Shown piece by piece: positions 37,032 through 45,661 of a stretch of DNA of 56,548 nucleotides. The stretch's first letter is position 1; the number at the start of each line of letters is the position of its first letter. This DNA comes from Saprospiraceae bacterium (GTDB taxonomy: Bacteria > Bacteroidota > Bacteroidia > Chitinophagales > Saprospiraceae), in NCBI GenBank assembly GCA_022844565.1, contig JALHLK010000034.1, positions 1 through 56,548 of the forward strand, given 5' to 3'. Below the pieces are notes generated by a model that was given only the letters and a program-made list of their open reading frames with translations, was not told the origin of the DNA and did no database searches. A program made the translations under genes and the position numbers.

Positions 37032-38600
37032 TTAAATTTTATCTTTTACCCTAAACCAGTCAAAATCCGCATAACCACCACTTTCTTTTGTAGCGTAATA
37101 AAAAAGTCCAAATCTATATCCCATAAAATGGGGTAGGGTATACGGCATTTTTATTTGTTCCCCGATTTTTATCCACGTTTTTCCATTTAGACTGTAGTAA
37201 AATTGCCCTACATCTGCTCTTTCAAAAAAATTACCATCAGCTTTTAAAAATACTTTATTTGTATTCCATGGTATAGATTCAACTTCCATCGGTTTACCAG
37301 AATTAGAGCTGACCATGAATATTTTCTTGCTGCCATTCTCCACTTTTACACCAACTTGACCATAATTCTTTTGCAAAAGACATAATCCAACATAATCACC
37401 TTCCTTTATTACACTAAGATCAATAGACGTGCTTGCTGATGAGTAAGGTCCAAATGTTCTTTGTGTTAGTGTATTTCTAGATGTGACAAACGAAGTATCA
37501 ACCCTATCCGTCTTCATTCTTAAAAACCCAGGCCTTTCAGCAATAGACCAAAGGGAGTTATCAGGATTGTGATTCCATTGCCATACTAGAGGTAAATCAG
37601 GTTGGCCTTTTTTGCGTTTAAATTCATCAGAAGCAACTATGTTGGGGATTAAACTTTTATTTTTTGGTAAATCCAAAGTCATTGGAACTTTGCCATTTTC
37701 TCCTAAAATAGGCCATCCATCATCCCACTTGACAGGCACTAAATAAGGTATCCGTCCCACTCCACCATTATCTCTAAAAAGATATGCAAACCACCTCCCA
37801 TCAGGCGTGTCTATCAATCCACCTTGTGCTACACCTAAATCTTGTAACGCAACTTTACCTTCCCAAGGCCCAGTAATTTGATCTGCTCTGTGGACCAAAG
37901 TAGTACGCATGCCTTCACGAGGCCATGTAATATGGAATAAATAATATTTGCCACTCACTTTAAAAATTTGAGAACCTTCTGCACCAAGCATGATATTATC
38001 TCCCGCAGGTGCACTTGCATTGTCAATGATTACTTTCTCTGTTGAACCTTCTTTTACTCCTGTCAGATCATCGTTGAGCGCTATTAGTCTTATCTTACTC
38101 ACACCATGTATAAGGTAAGCTTTATCATTTTCATCAAAAAACAAAGTATGATCGTGAATAGATGGTTTAAAAGAATTCATCTTCCAATTACCCTTTTCAA
38201 TGTCATTCGTTCTGAATATATAAGTTTTGCCTGTAGTACTAGAAAAGGTAGTCACATAATATACACCTTTATGGTATCGCAAACTACTGGCCCATGAGCC
38301 TCGACCATAATCACTTTTTCCATTACTCAAAGTCAATTCGTGTTGGTCACCTAAGGTTTGATAAGCGTAATTGATAATTTTCCAATTGATTAAATCTGTA
38401 GACTTCATAATCGGTAAGCCAGGATTCATATGCATAGTGGTACTGCTCATGTAGTAATTCTTACCTACACGAATCATGGCATTGTCTGGTACATCTGCAT
38501 GAATTATTGGATTGATGGCTTGGTTTTTTTGGCCATAACCGCTCTTGAGGATTAACTGGCCAAATGCCAAGAGGATATAAATCTTACTATTGATTTTCAT
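37032..38600 (-). CDS. GH43 glycoside hydrolase with C-terminal beta-sandwich
   Basis: A secreted enzyme of 522 residues. The five-bladed propeller begins at A-D-V-P-D-N-A-M-I-R (catalytic base Asp39), with H-D-H-T-L-F-F-D as the second acidic site and L-G-A-E-G-S-Q-I-F-K giving the proton-donor Glu. The C-terminal ~180 residues form a concanavalin-like domain common in xylosidase/arabinofuranosidase subfamilies. It is likely a beta-xylosidase or alpha-L-arabinofuranosidase on xylan fragments. It is 22 bp behind the first GH43 gene of the operon. Confidence 0.88.
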   Translation of the reverse strand: MKINSKIYILLAFGQLILKSGYGQKNQAINPIIHADVPDNAMIRVGKNYYMSSTTMHMNPGLPIMKSTDLINWKIINYAYQTLGDQHELTLSNGKSDYGRGSWASSLRYHKGVYYVTTFSSTTGKTYIFRTNDIEKGNWKMNSFKPSIHDHTLFFDENDKAYLIHGVSKIRLIALNDDLTGVKEGSTEKVIIDNASAPAGDNIMLGAEGSQIFKVSGKYYLFHITWPREGMRTTLVHRADQITGPWEGKVALQDLGVAQGGLIDTPDGRWFAYLFRDNGGVGRIPYLVPVKWDDGWPILGENGKVPMTLDLPKNKSLIPNIVASDEFKRKKGQPDLPLVWQWNHNPDNSLWSIAERPGFLRMKTDRVDTSFVTSRNTLTQRTFGPYSSASTSIDLSVIKEGDYVGLCLLQKNYGQVGVKVENGSKKIFMVSSNSGKPMEVESIPWNTNKVFLKADGNFFERADVGQFYYSLNGKTWIKIGEQIKMPYTLPHFMGYRFGLFYYATKESGGYADFDWFRVKDKI

Positions 38601-38622
38601 TGTAAAATTTTATATGCTTTTT

Positions 38623-40305
38623 CTATTTATAGGTTGGATCACTTCCCGCATACTTCAAATGTTTGAAAGAGGCTTTATTGTCACTGACTTTGCCATTAGA
38701 TGTAGCGTACATACCGTATAGACAACCAGTAAATCCACCGGCTACTTTCGTGCTTAAGAATTTACCATCCACTTTATCTTTGAGCAATGTCCATTTTTTA
38801 CCATTCAATGAATAGTAGAAATGATAGAATTCGCCTTGAGATTGAATTTTTAAATGGATTTTTTCATTGCTCTGAGGTAAGACAACTTCTGATAGTGTTT
38901 CTGTTGCTTTTTCATCAGTCTTACTTTTGAGTAATTGCACTACTTGATTCCCACTAGCATTCAAAGATTTTGCGACATAATAAAAATGCTTTTCATCTTG
39001 AAGAATGATTAATCCGGCTTTTTCATGTTCAGATTTTGGCATAAAACTCATCTCGATTTCTCCCATACTGTTAATGTGTTGTTGCCTTTTACCTATGAAA
39101 GCTGGGTGGGTAAACTCCATAACCGTTTCTGGCCTTAAGTTCATAATTAGTCCTTTTTTCTTATCAATGGTATGCCACCCTTCTTCAAGTGTCCGTAAAT
39201 ACAAAAATGATGGGTCAAGTCCTTTATTTAGCTGAACGGTATATTTGAAATTGCCAGATTGTGGTAAAGCATTTTTTTGTTTTACTTCTTTGTAATTGAC
39301 ATCAAATTGAAAGGGTATAAGCTCTTTACCATAATTGATGATTGGCCATCCGTCTACCCAATCCACAGGAGATAAAAAGGTTTCGCGACCTGTATTGTAA
39401 AAATCTCCTTCATAAGGTCTCACGGCTAGGTATACAGAATAATCTTTACCGTCTGGCCCTACTACAAAATGGGCATGTCCAGCTGAGGTAATAGGATTAG
39501 GTCTATCTGCTGGTAGATGTCTTTGTGTAAGAATTGGATTTTTTTCATATGGAATATATGGTCCCCAAACAGATTCACTTCGGAGTACAACCTGAGAATG
39601 GTTGACTGAAGTACCTCCTTCTGCTGCATATAGATAATAATACCCGTTTCTTTTTAATATGTGTGGTCCTTCTATCCAAACAGGTTTTTTACTTATATCT
39701 ACCCCTCCATTTACTAATATTTTTTCATCCCCTACTACTTTGAGGTTTTTGTAATCAAATTCATACATCCTGATTGTCCTATGACCCGAATATAAAGGTT
39801 TTCGATCAGGAGCATCACTATTATAGATGATGTATGCTTTATCAGTCTCTTCGTCAAAGTGAATACATGGGTCAATACCCCTGACTTGTGGTATTTTGAT
39901 CGGTTGGCTCCATGGTCCTGCGGGATTAGTAGCAGTTACTACAAAATTACCGTCATGGTCAATATCCGTACAAGTTACATAAAAAATCCCTTTATAATAA
40001 TTGATACCTGGTGCAAAAAGACCACGGGTGATGCGTTCTCCCATGAAGTCTAGTTGCTTAGGGTTGTGTATCACATTTCCAATTTGTTTCCAATTTTTGA
40101 GGTCCTTACTATGCATGATTGGGAGCCCTGGAAAATATGAAAACGTAGAGTTTACTAAATAATAATCACCTCCAGCTTTAACAATACTTGGGTCGGGATA
40201 AAAACCTGTCAATATTGGATTTATAATTGTTGTCTTCTGGGCTTGTGCCTTGCATATGGATACCATTGTAAAAATGAATATCACACTGATTCTTAATATT
40301 TTCAT
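38623..40305 (-). CDS. GH43 beta-xylosidase/arabinofuranosidase
   Basis: A secreted enzyme of 560 residues, first gene of the CAZyme operon. Its propeller opens with N-P-I-L-T-G-F-Y-P-D-P-S (base Asp38), has G-I-D-P-C-I-H-F-D and W-I-E-G-P-H-I-L (acid Glu), then a C-terminal beta-sandwich (DUF1349-like, with H-F-Y-Y-V-A and a Y-Y-S-L-N-G-K-K-W repeat shared with the other GH43). It resembles xylan 1,4-beta-xylosidases. A TATATTTG box lies 56 bases upstream. Confidence 0.9.
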   Translation of the reverse strand: MKILRISVIFIFTMVSICKAQAQKTTIINPILTGFYPDPSIVKAGGDYYLVNSTFSYFPGLPIMHSKDLKNWKQIGNVIHNPKQLDFMGERITRGLFAPGINYYKGIFYVTCTDIDHDGNFVVTATNPAGPWSQPIKIPQVRGIDPCIHFDEETDKAYIIYNSDAPDRKPLYSGHRTIRMYEFDYKNLKVVGDEKILVNGGVDISKKPVWIEGPHILKRNGYYYLYAAEGGTSVNHSQVVLRSESVWGPYIPYEKNPILTQRHLPADRPNPITSAGHAHFVVGPDGKDYSVYLAVRPYEGDFYNTGRETFLSPVDWVDGWPIINYGKELIPFQFDVNYKEVKQKNALPQSGNFKYTVQLNKGLDPSFLYLRTLEEGWHTIDKKKGLIMNLRPETVMEFTHPAFIGKRQQHINSMGEIEMSFMPKSEHEKAGLIILQDEKHFYYVAKSLNASGNQVVQLLKSKTDEKATETLSEVVLPQSNEKIHLKIQSQGEFYHFYYSLNGKKWTLLKDKVDGKFLSTKVAGGFTGCLYGMYATSNGKVSDNKASFKHLKYAGSDPTYK

Positions 40306-40759
40306 GTATTTTGCTTTATTTGAATTTCAATATTCGCAATTAAGTAATATTGTCAAGAAGACAAATATAGTTTTGAAAAACTAATTTATTTGTTTTAAAT
40401 GTCAATTTAACACTTATTTTAAATATAAATCGTTCAAAACAACTTTGTCCACTACATTTCGTCAAACAATGTTTCATTTTGGCTGTTAATACCGTTTAGT
40501 TTCTAGCCATTTTAATGGTATGTTGAGAAGTTGCTTTTGACTTTGCTTGGGGAACGTTATAATTTTGGAATTGAAGGAATTATGAAGACGGATTTGTAAA
40601 TTCACTTATCAAGCAACCTTAGCTTTTAACGCAGTATTTGGTTTTTGCAGTCATAAAGTATACACAAAGTGATAATTATTTTGTAGGAGAAAAAAAATTT
40701 ATAGAACTTCTCTAATAATAAACTAATATTGATTGTGCCATTGAAATAAACCCTAATCT
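40306..40759. other. Intergenic region between CAZyme operon and GH16
   Basis: About 450 bp with no gene. The left part is the leader and promoter of the CAZyme operon. In the rest I see only AT-rich sequence, without clear hairpins or repeats. Confidence 0.5.
40361..40368 (-). promoter_or_regulatory. Bacteroidota -7 box for the six-gene CAZyme operon
   Basis: CAAATATA on the plus strand (TATATTTG on the minus strand) lies 56 bases before the first GH43 start. The six genes down to 30341 are all on this strand with gaps of 12-95 bp and no obvious terminator between them. Confidence 0.5.
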
Positions 40760-42580
40760 TTATTTTACCACAATAAACAACTGACTATTCCCCTTTCCTT
40801 TATCATTCGTTAGTATAATTTTATAATTACCAGAAGACAAATTTGGAATGTCTATTTTATAATCTATACCATCAAAATTTCCACTTTGAATGGTTTTGCC
40901 ATTGAGATCGATTATGCGATAATTCATCAACTTTTCATCCGATTTGATTTCTAGTTCCTGTTTATTGGTTGGATTTGGGAAGAGAATTAATTCTTTTTGC
41001 TCAATTACTCTACTGTCTGAAAGTAAGCTTCTACCATAAATATCGAAATTGTCAAATCGGTAGGTATGTCCCGTTAATGTATTAGAGGCAAATAAAAATA
41101 TTAAGGTATTTACGGAGGTATTACTGACGGTAGCATCGGGTCTGTCCAATAATTTGAAAGCTAACCGTTCCCATTCATTTTGTTTGGTGGTGACGGCAAC
41201 AAATCTACTATGCCTTCCTGTCGGATAATTGGCTGAAGTGGCTCTGCTGCTGTTTTCTAATTGAAGGAGGACTTGTGTGCCAGTTGGAGCATTGGTGGAG
41301 ACATCTAAGAAAAATATTTCTTCCCCATTGATCAAGGTAGTTACATTGGGAAGTGCTTGTGTATTGTAAACTAGAATATCAAATTGGCTTGTATTATTTC
41401 GTTGATACTCACCCACAAGAGCAGACTTATTAATGTCATTGGGGTTTGGATTCTTTACATTGTCAGAAAACTTACCTGTTGCAGTTCCTCGAGTTATCAA
41501 TGCTTCTTCGTCGAAGTTTTCAAGAGATACTTTTTTTTGAAGAGCTCCTTCTGCTTTCACATGAAGCTGATAGTCATATTCACCACAAGCGTTGACTACT
41601 TTTACCTTCACCAATCCACCTGCATTGCCCCAATTTACATTGATGGCATTTGTACCTGCTCCACTTGCAATAGTTGCTCCCGCAGGTACTGACCATGTAT
41701 ATGAACTTCCCATAACAGGATTTTCGATTCTAAATTTTTGATCATTTGAACCTTGTACAATGCTTTCTGGCCCCGACAAATAGGGTTGCTCAGTTTTATC
41801 ATAAACCCTTAAATAATCAATTTCAAAAGTTTGAGGAAACGGAGTGGAGCTGTTTGGGCTTCCAGGCCAATTCCCCCCAACGGCCATATTTAATAAAAAA
41901 TGAAATTTCTGATCAAAAGGCCATCTTCCAGTTATATCAGCTCTTGTCTTCGTAGCATAAAGATATCCGTCAATGTACCAAGTTATCTTTTGGTCGGTCC
42001 ATTCCATCGCATACACGTGAAAATCTTCATTAAAGGTACCTGATGGTTTGACATATTTTTTAGTAGTACTTTGATTATTGGGCCAAACATTTCCAAAATG
42101 AAGGGTGCCATGTATTGTATTTGGCTCATGACCAAGGTATTCCATAATATCAATTTCTCCACTCAATGGCCAAATTCCATACACATTATCCGTAGGTAAC
42201 ATCCACAATGCGGGCCAAAGACCTTGACCTATTGGCATCTTCATTCTGGACTCAATTCTGCCAAATTTGATATCGACCTTGCCATTGGTGCGTATTCTTG
42301 CGGAAGAAAATTGTTTTCCTCCTATATTTTCCCTTTTTGCTACAATCTTTAGTGTACCATTGGAGACTGTTGCATTAGCAGATTGATAAGATTGCAATTC
42401 ATTATTACCCCATCCACAAAGATTAATATTACAACCATCCCCTATTTGAAAATTCCATGACTTTGAGTCTAAAGATGACTGATTGAATTCGTCTGCCCAA
42501 ACAAGCGTTGGACACTGACCAAAGGCATTAAAACATAGGGTAAATGACAAGCAAACGGCTAAATTCTTGATTGTATGCAT
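40760..42580 (-). CDS. GH16 endo-beta-glucanase (laminarinase type) with T9SS sorting domain
   Basis: A secreted multidomain enzyme of 606 residues. Signal peptide (1-21); GH16 domain (about 25-262) with the catalytic G-E-I-D-I-M-E (Glu142, Asp144, Glu147); a PKD-like domain (about 265-345); a carbohydrate-binding-like sandwich (about 350-515); and a type A T9SS C-terminal sorting domain (L-F-P-N-P-T-N ... L-S-S-G-N-Y-K-I-I-L). The last predicts cell-surface attachment or release through type IX secretion. Likely substrate is a beta-1,3 or mixed-linkage glucan. Confidence 0.91.
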   Translation of the reverse strand: MHTIKNLAVCLSFTLCFNAFGQCPTLVWADEFNQSSLDSKSWNFQIGDGCNINLCGWGNNELQSYQSANATVSNGTLKIVAKRENIGGKQFSSARIRTNGKVDIKFGRIESRMKMPIGQGLWPALWMLPTDNVYGIWPLSGEIDIMEYLGHEPNTIHGTLHFGNVWPNNQSTTKKYVKPSGTFNEDFHVYAMEWTDQKITWYIDGYLYATKTRADITGRWPFDQKFHFLLNMAVGGNWPGSPNSSTPFPQTFEIDYLRVYDKTEQPYLSGPESIVQGSNDQKFRIENPVMGSSYTWSVPAGATIASGAGTNAINVNWGNAGGLVKVKVVNACGEYDYQLHVKAEGALQKKVSLENFDEEALITRGTATGKFSDNVKNPNPNDINKSALVGEYQRNNTSQFDILVYNTQALPNVTTLINGEEIFFLDVSTNAPTGTQVLLQLENSSRATSANYPTGRHSRFVAVTTKQNEWERLAFKLLDRPDATVSNTSVNTLIFLFASNTLTGHTYRFDNFDIYGRSLLSDSRVIEQKELILFPNPTNKQELEIKSDEKLMNYRIIDLNGKTIQSGNFDGIDYKIDIPNLSSGNYKIILTNDKGKGNSQLFIVVK

Positions 42581-42602
42581 GACTTGAATTTTTTTTTGAT
42601 GT

Positions 42603-42610
42603 CAAATATA
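42603..42610 (-). promoter_or_regulatory. Bacteroidota -7 box for the GH16 gene
   Basis: CAAATATA on the plus strand is TATATTTG on the minus strand, 23 bases upstream of ATG 42580. Confidence 0.5.
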
Positions 42611-42749
42611 ATTCAAAAAAAATTGTGTATGTATTCAAATTTTAAATAAATTTTTATTTATGCCTTAGAGTTATAAATTACGAAGGTACGAGCTTCATAT
42701 ACCACACGAAAGCTTAGTTTTGGCAGCAGTTTTATTCTTGGTCAAGCCA

Positions 42750-43697
42750 TCAAAGTCCTAGTTTATCCATAAAAGACTTTTCGTAATCCCCGTCTTCCGC
42801 TGGGTATCTTAATACACTTTCAAATTTCCCTGACATCTTTGCTAATGCCCAAATTAGACTTTCTCCTGCTGGAATATTGCTAGGAACTTCATTATAAATT
42901 TTGTCTTTATATGCTTTGTCAGCATCAATAACTTCCCAACCATTATCCACAAAATGTTTAATCAGATCGTCCAAGAATAGTGCTGCTGCTAAATTATGGT
43001 GTAAAAGAATTACATGATTTATTCGTCTATTTGTTAGCTGATAAGCCAATGAGTCGTAGAATAAGGCACGGTTCAGTAAATGGTTTTTATAGTAATCTCT
43101 AAAACCTGAAATGTCAGTTTTGGGTTTTTCTTTTAACCTTGTTACCAAGCGGCTGTCTATATACCAGTCCGAAGCATCAATAGAAACGTGTCCATTTTTG
43201 TAACCTTTTTGCTTCATAAATTCTCTAAATCCCTCAATTTTTTCTTTTGTCTCACCTTCTTTTAAATAAGGAAATCTAAAATATGGGTAGTAGTTTGAGT
43301 AATTTTTTATTATTTCGTCATTTTGGGTTAGTTCAAACTTAAAGGCTTCAAAATTTGTATTTTTGCTGTTAAAGTTTGGGTGACTAAAAGTGTGATTTGC
43401 AATTAAATGACCTGCATTATTCCATGATGTCAAAACGTATTTTCCTTTTTCCGAAGATTTATTTGCTCCCGAAGAAAATAAAACTGCTTTAAGATTGTGT
43501 TTTTTCAGGTTGTCTAGCAAGAACTGATTCCAAACTTTCAATTTGTATTCGCCAATATCATTTGTTTGTCCATCATCAAACGTGAATGATATTTTAGGTT
43601 TGTCTTTTTTTTCGTTTTGAGCATATGATTTGTTATTGCAAGAAGTTGTCAGGCCGAAAACTGCTACTAAAAATAAAAAAATAAAGATTTTTGTCAT
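42750..43697 (-). CDS. Polysaccharide deacetylase-family lipoprotein (CE4/NodB)
   Basis: A predicted lipoprotein of 315 residues (signal ending L-T-T-S-C). NodB motifs are readable: F-T-F-D-D-G-Q (catalytic and metal Asp), N-H-T-F-S-H-P-N (metal His pair), R-F-P-Y-L-K and a C-terminal I-L-L-H-H-N. The family removes N- or O-acetyl groups from sugars such as peptidoglycan, chitin or xylan. It lies 170 bp upstream of the GH16 gene on the same strand and may act with it, but the substrate is not evident. Confidence 0.85.
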   Translation of the reverse strand: MTKIFIFLFLVAVFGLTTSCNNKSYAQNEKKDKPKISFTFDDGQTNDIGEYKLKVWNQFLLDNLKKHNLKAVLFSSGANKSSEKGKYVLTSWNNAGHLIANHTFSHPNFNSKNTNFEAFKFELTQNDEIIKNYSNYYPYFRFPYLKEGETKEKIEGFREFMKQKGYKNGHVSIDASDWYIDSRLVTRLKEKPKTDISGFRDYYKNHLLNRALFYDSLAYQLTNRRINHVILLHHNLAAALFLDDLIKHFVDNGWEVIDADKAYKDKIYNEVPSNIPAGESLIWALAKMSGKFESVLRYPAEDGDYEKSFMDKLGL

Positions 43698-43937
43698 TAT
43701 TTTGTTATCGGTTTGTTATTATAAAATTGAAGTTAACAATCTGTTATTAAAAGGTTTTCCGCATTGTGGCTATGCCAATTAGATGTTATTCTCTATAGAT
43801 CACTTATCATATTACTTTAAAAATTATATAGTTTATATTTAAGTTTTTGCGAGCGATTTGAAGAAATAATTTTAGATCATTAATATTGTTTAAACATCCT
43901 GAGTTTTCAGCTTGCCACATGTTTGATTTCAATTAGC

Positions 43938-43978
43938 AAAACCTTTGAGATTTCGCAATCCCAAATCTCTTCGGTTTT
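43938..43978. repeat. Extended hairpin (REP-like)
   Basis: AAAACC-TTT-GAGATTT, loop CGCAATCCC, then AAATCTC-TTC-GGTTTT: two stems of 6 and 7 bp with a symmetric 3x3 internal loop. It may be a terminator for nearby minus-strand transcription or a REP-like palindrome. Confidence 0.5.
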
Positions 43979-44140
43979 CTTATCAACAAAACGATGTATC
44001 AACTTTCAATTAATAACGTTTAGATTTACTAAATAGTCTCGGCAATACCAATAAAAGGATTACCTGCTAGCTTCAGCTTAAACCCAGATTAAGCATTATA
44101 AATGAACTGCAAGAAAATATATACTACCTAACTTAAGGTT

Positions 44141-44240
44141 GTAATAGCTGTGACGGGGCGCCACAGTTCAAGACTAAATTGACTTGCGGTCAATTTTTAA
44201 CGTCTTTCATGTCCTCAATGCAGCTAAGGCTGCCGACTTT
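44141..44240. repeat. Tandem hairpin unit 1
   Basis: Starts GTAATAGCTG. Hairpin 1: CTGTG-ACGGGGCGC-CACAG (44148-44166). Hairpin 2: AAATTGAC-TTGCG-GTCAATTT (44176-44196). Then TTTCATGTCCTCAATGC and a small GCAGC-TAAG-GCTGC hairpin (44220-44233). Confidence 0.6.
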
Positions 44241-44340
44241 GAATAAGCTGAAATCCAGTGGGTTTCAGTTCACAGCTAAATTGATATTTCGGATATCAAT
44301 TTTTTACGCTGCTCATGTGCTTCACTACTTTTTGCCTAAT
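44241..44340. repeat. Tandem hairpin unit 2
   Basis: Starts GAATAAGCTG, exactly 100 bases after unit 1. Hairpin 4: CTGAAA(T)CC-AGTG-GGTTTCAG (44248-44268). Hairpin 5: AAATTGATAT-TTCGG-ATATCAATTT (44278-44302). Then GCTCATGTGCTTCACTAC. Loop-flanking sequence CAGTTCA...CTAAATTGA is shared with unit 1, while stem sequences differ yet remain complementary. Confidence 0.6.
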
Positions 44341-44501
44341 TTCCTTTCGAATAAAGTCTAATGCTTAATCTGGGTTAAAAGTAAACAATATTTCCAACTT
44401 TGATAGGTGCTTTTGGATATTCTAGTTTACCGAACTGATAAATGGTAAAGTCGATCAGTGTGCCATTGATTTATTCGCAATTTCATCTTTAAAATAGTGA
44501 T

Positions 44502-45629
44502 TTAAGAAGTAACCGTCTTAATCTTGTAAAGACGAATAGACCTCCTTAATACTTGAAAAGACTTGATCAAAAATGGAGTAATAGAAAGTGCAACCAATGA
44601 GAATCCTAAAAATAGAATGTTAGCGCTGTTTGTAAAAACATTGCCTGAGCTACAAATGATGAGGGACAAGATGGTCGCAAAAGGAAGAGAAAGTGCTAAT
44701 AGATTTACAGCCATGTCTAATCGGAATATTTTTGGATGATCGCTTTTGCTTTGTAATTCATTCACGATCGCCATATGAGCGTAAGGCCAGAAACTACAAG
44801 CACTTTGCGGTAAGATGACCATTAATAATATGATTGAAGTTGGCATATTGGCAGGCATCAATGTTATGAAGATTGCACTTATTACAAAGGTAATCCCCGA
44901 TCTCCAAATGATGGATTGTAATAATAAAACGATGCTGCTTTTTTTGAATTTGACCGATAGACCGATGAAAATTAAAACCAAAGGCGTCATAATCACCGCT
45001 AATTTTTCAATTGATTCTTTTAAGAAAAATGGTAAAACTGACACATTGAAACCTAAAAATACCATGCCTAATGCTATGACTACAGCGATATTGATGGGTT
45101 CCTGTACCAATGCCTTGAGTAATTGTTTGACTCTTACCCATCTTTGTGCAAAATCAACCGCTTTTTGCTCTGTAATTTGATAATACCACTGCATGGATAT
45201 CAAATACATCACAATTAAGACAAATATTTTATTACCTACATCAGCAAATGCCGCCATAGCTAAATATTTTTCACCCAAAAACTCTGATATAATGGCAAAT
45301 GTAGATAGACCAGGTGCAAAAGATGGTAAAAGTAATTTGAGTGTTTTGCCTTGAGAACCATTTGGATCAATTTTGCCCAATTTTAAAAACAAAGTAGTAG
45401 CATACCACAGTAAAACATTAAAAACTAATGCTATAAAGGGTAGGAACAAAAAATTTGAATCAACTTCAATCTTTAGCAAAGCAATAAAAACCGTAGCTGG
45501 CAACGCCACATTCAATATCAAAACCTTTAGACTATTGGTCTCACTTCCTCCTCCCATCTTTTTTTTGAGCAAGACACCCAATAAAATAAGAAGTAAGAAA
45601 ACTACCGATTTTTGCAAAGCGATGTTCAT
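44502..45629 (-). CDS. AEC-family permease (auxin-efflux-carrier-like)
   Basis: An inner-membrane protein of 375 residues with about ten helices in two halves. Features of the family: an N-terminal L-I-L-N-V-A-L-P-A-T-V-F helix break, F-A-P-G-L-S-T-F-A-I, and a second-half L-P-Q-S-A-C-S-F-W. Family members carry small organic acids, amino acids or peptides. It lies 32 bp downstream of an exported aminotransferase on the same strand, suggesting a linked substrate. Confidence 0.78.
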   Translation of the reverse strand: MNIALQKSVVFLLLILLGVLLKKKMGGGSETNSLKVLILNVALPATVFIALLKIEVDSNFLFLPFIALVFNVLLWYATTLFLKLGKIDPNGSQGKTLKLLLPSFAPGLSTFAIISEFLGEKYLAMAAFADVGNKIFVLIVMYLISMQWYYQITEQKAVDFAQRWVRVKQLLKALVQEPINIAVVIALGMVFLGFNVSVLPFFLKESIEKLAVIMTPLVLIFIGLSVKFKKSSIVLLLQSIIWRSGITFVISAIFITLMPANMPTSIILLMVILPQSACSFWPYAHMAIVNELQSKSDHPKIFRLDMAVNLLALSLPFATILSLIICSSGNVFTNSANILFLGFSLVALSITPFLIKSFQVLRRSIRLYKIKTVTS

Positions 45630-45661
45630 ACTGTTATAAGATTTTTAAATGTGCAAATGAC

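Larger units (their letters stand above)
44081..44376. mobile_element. Non-coding element with 18-bp inverted ends and tandem hairpins (MITE/REPIN-like)
   Basis: AACCCAGATTAAGCATTA (44081-44098) is exactly reverse-complemented at 44359-44376. Between the ends lie two tandem units of about 100 bp (listed separately) and five hairpins in total. There is no ORF. The shape, short with perfect terminal inverted repeats and no transposase, resembles a MITE or a REPIN-type element, but a structured RNA is equally possible. No obvious target-site duplication was found. Confidence 0.55.
43698..44501. other. 800-bp non-coding region with structured repeats
   Basis: No gene is visible on either strand. 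From left to right: about 240 bp of unique AT-rich DNA, a hairpin at 43938-43978, about 100 bp unique, the bounded tandem hairpin element at 44081-44376, and about 125 bp up to the 3' end of the AEC permease gene. Confidence 0.7.
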
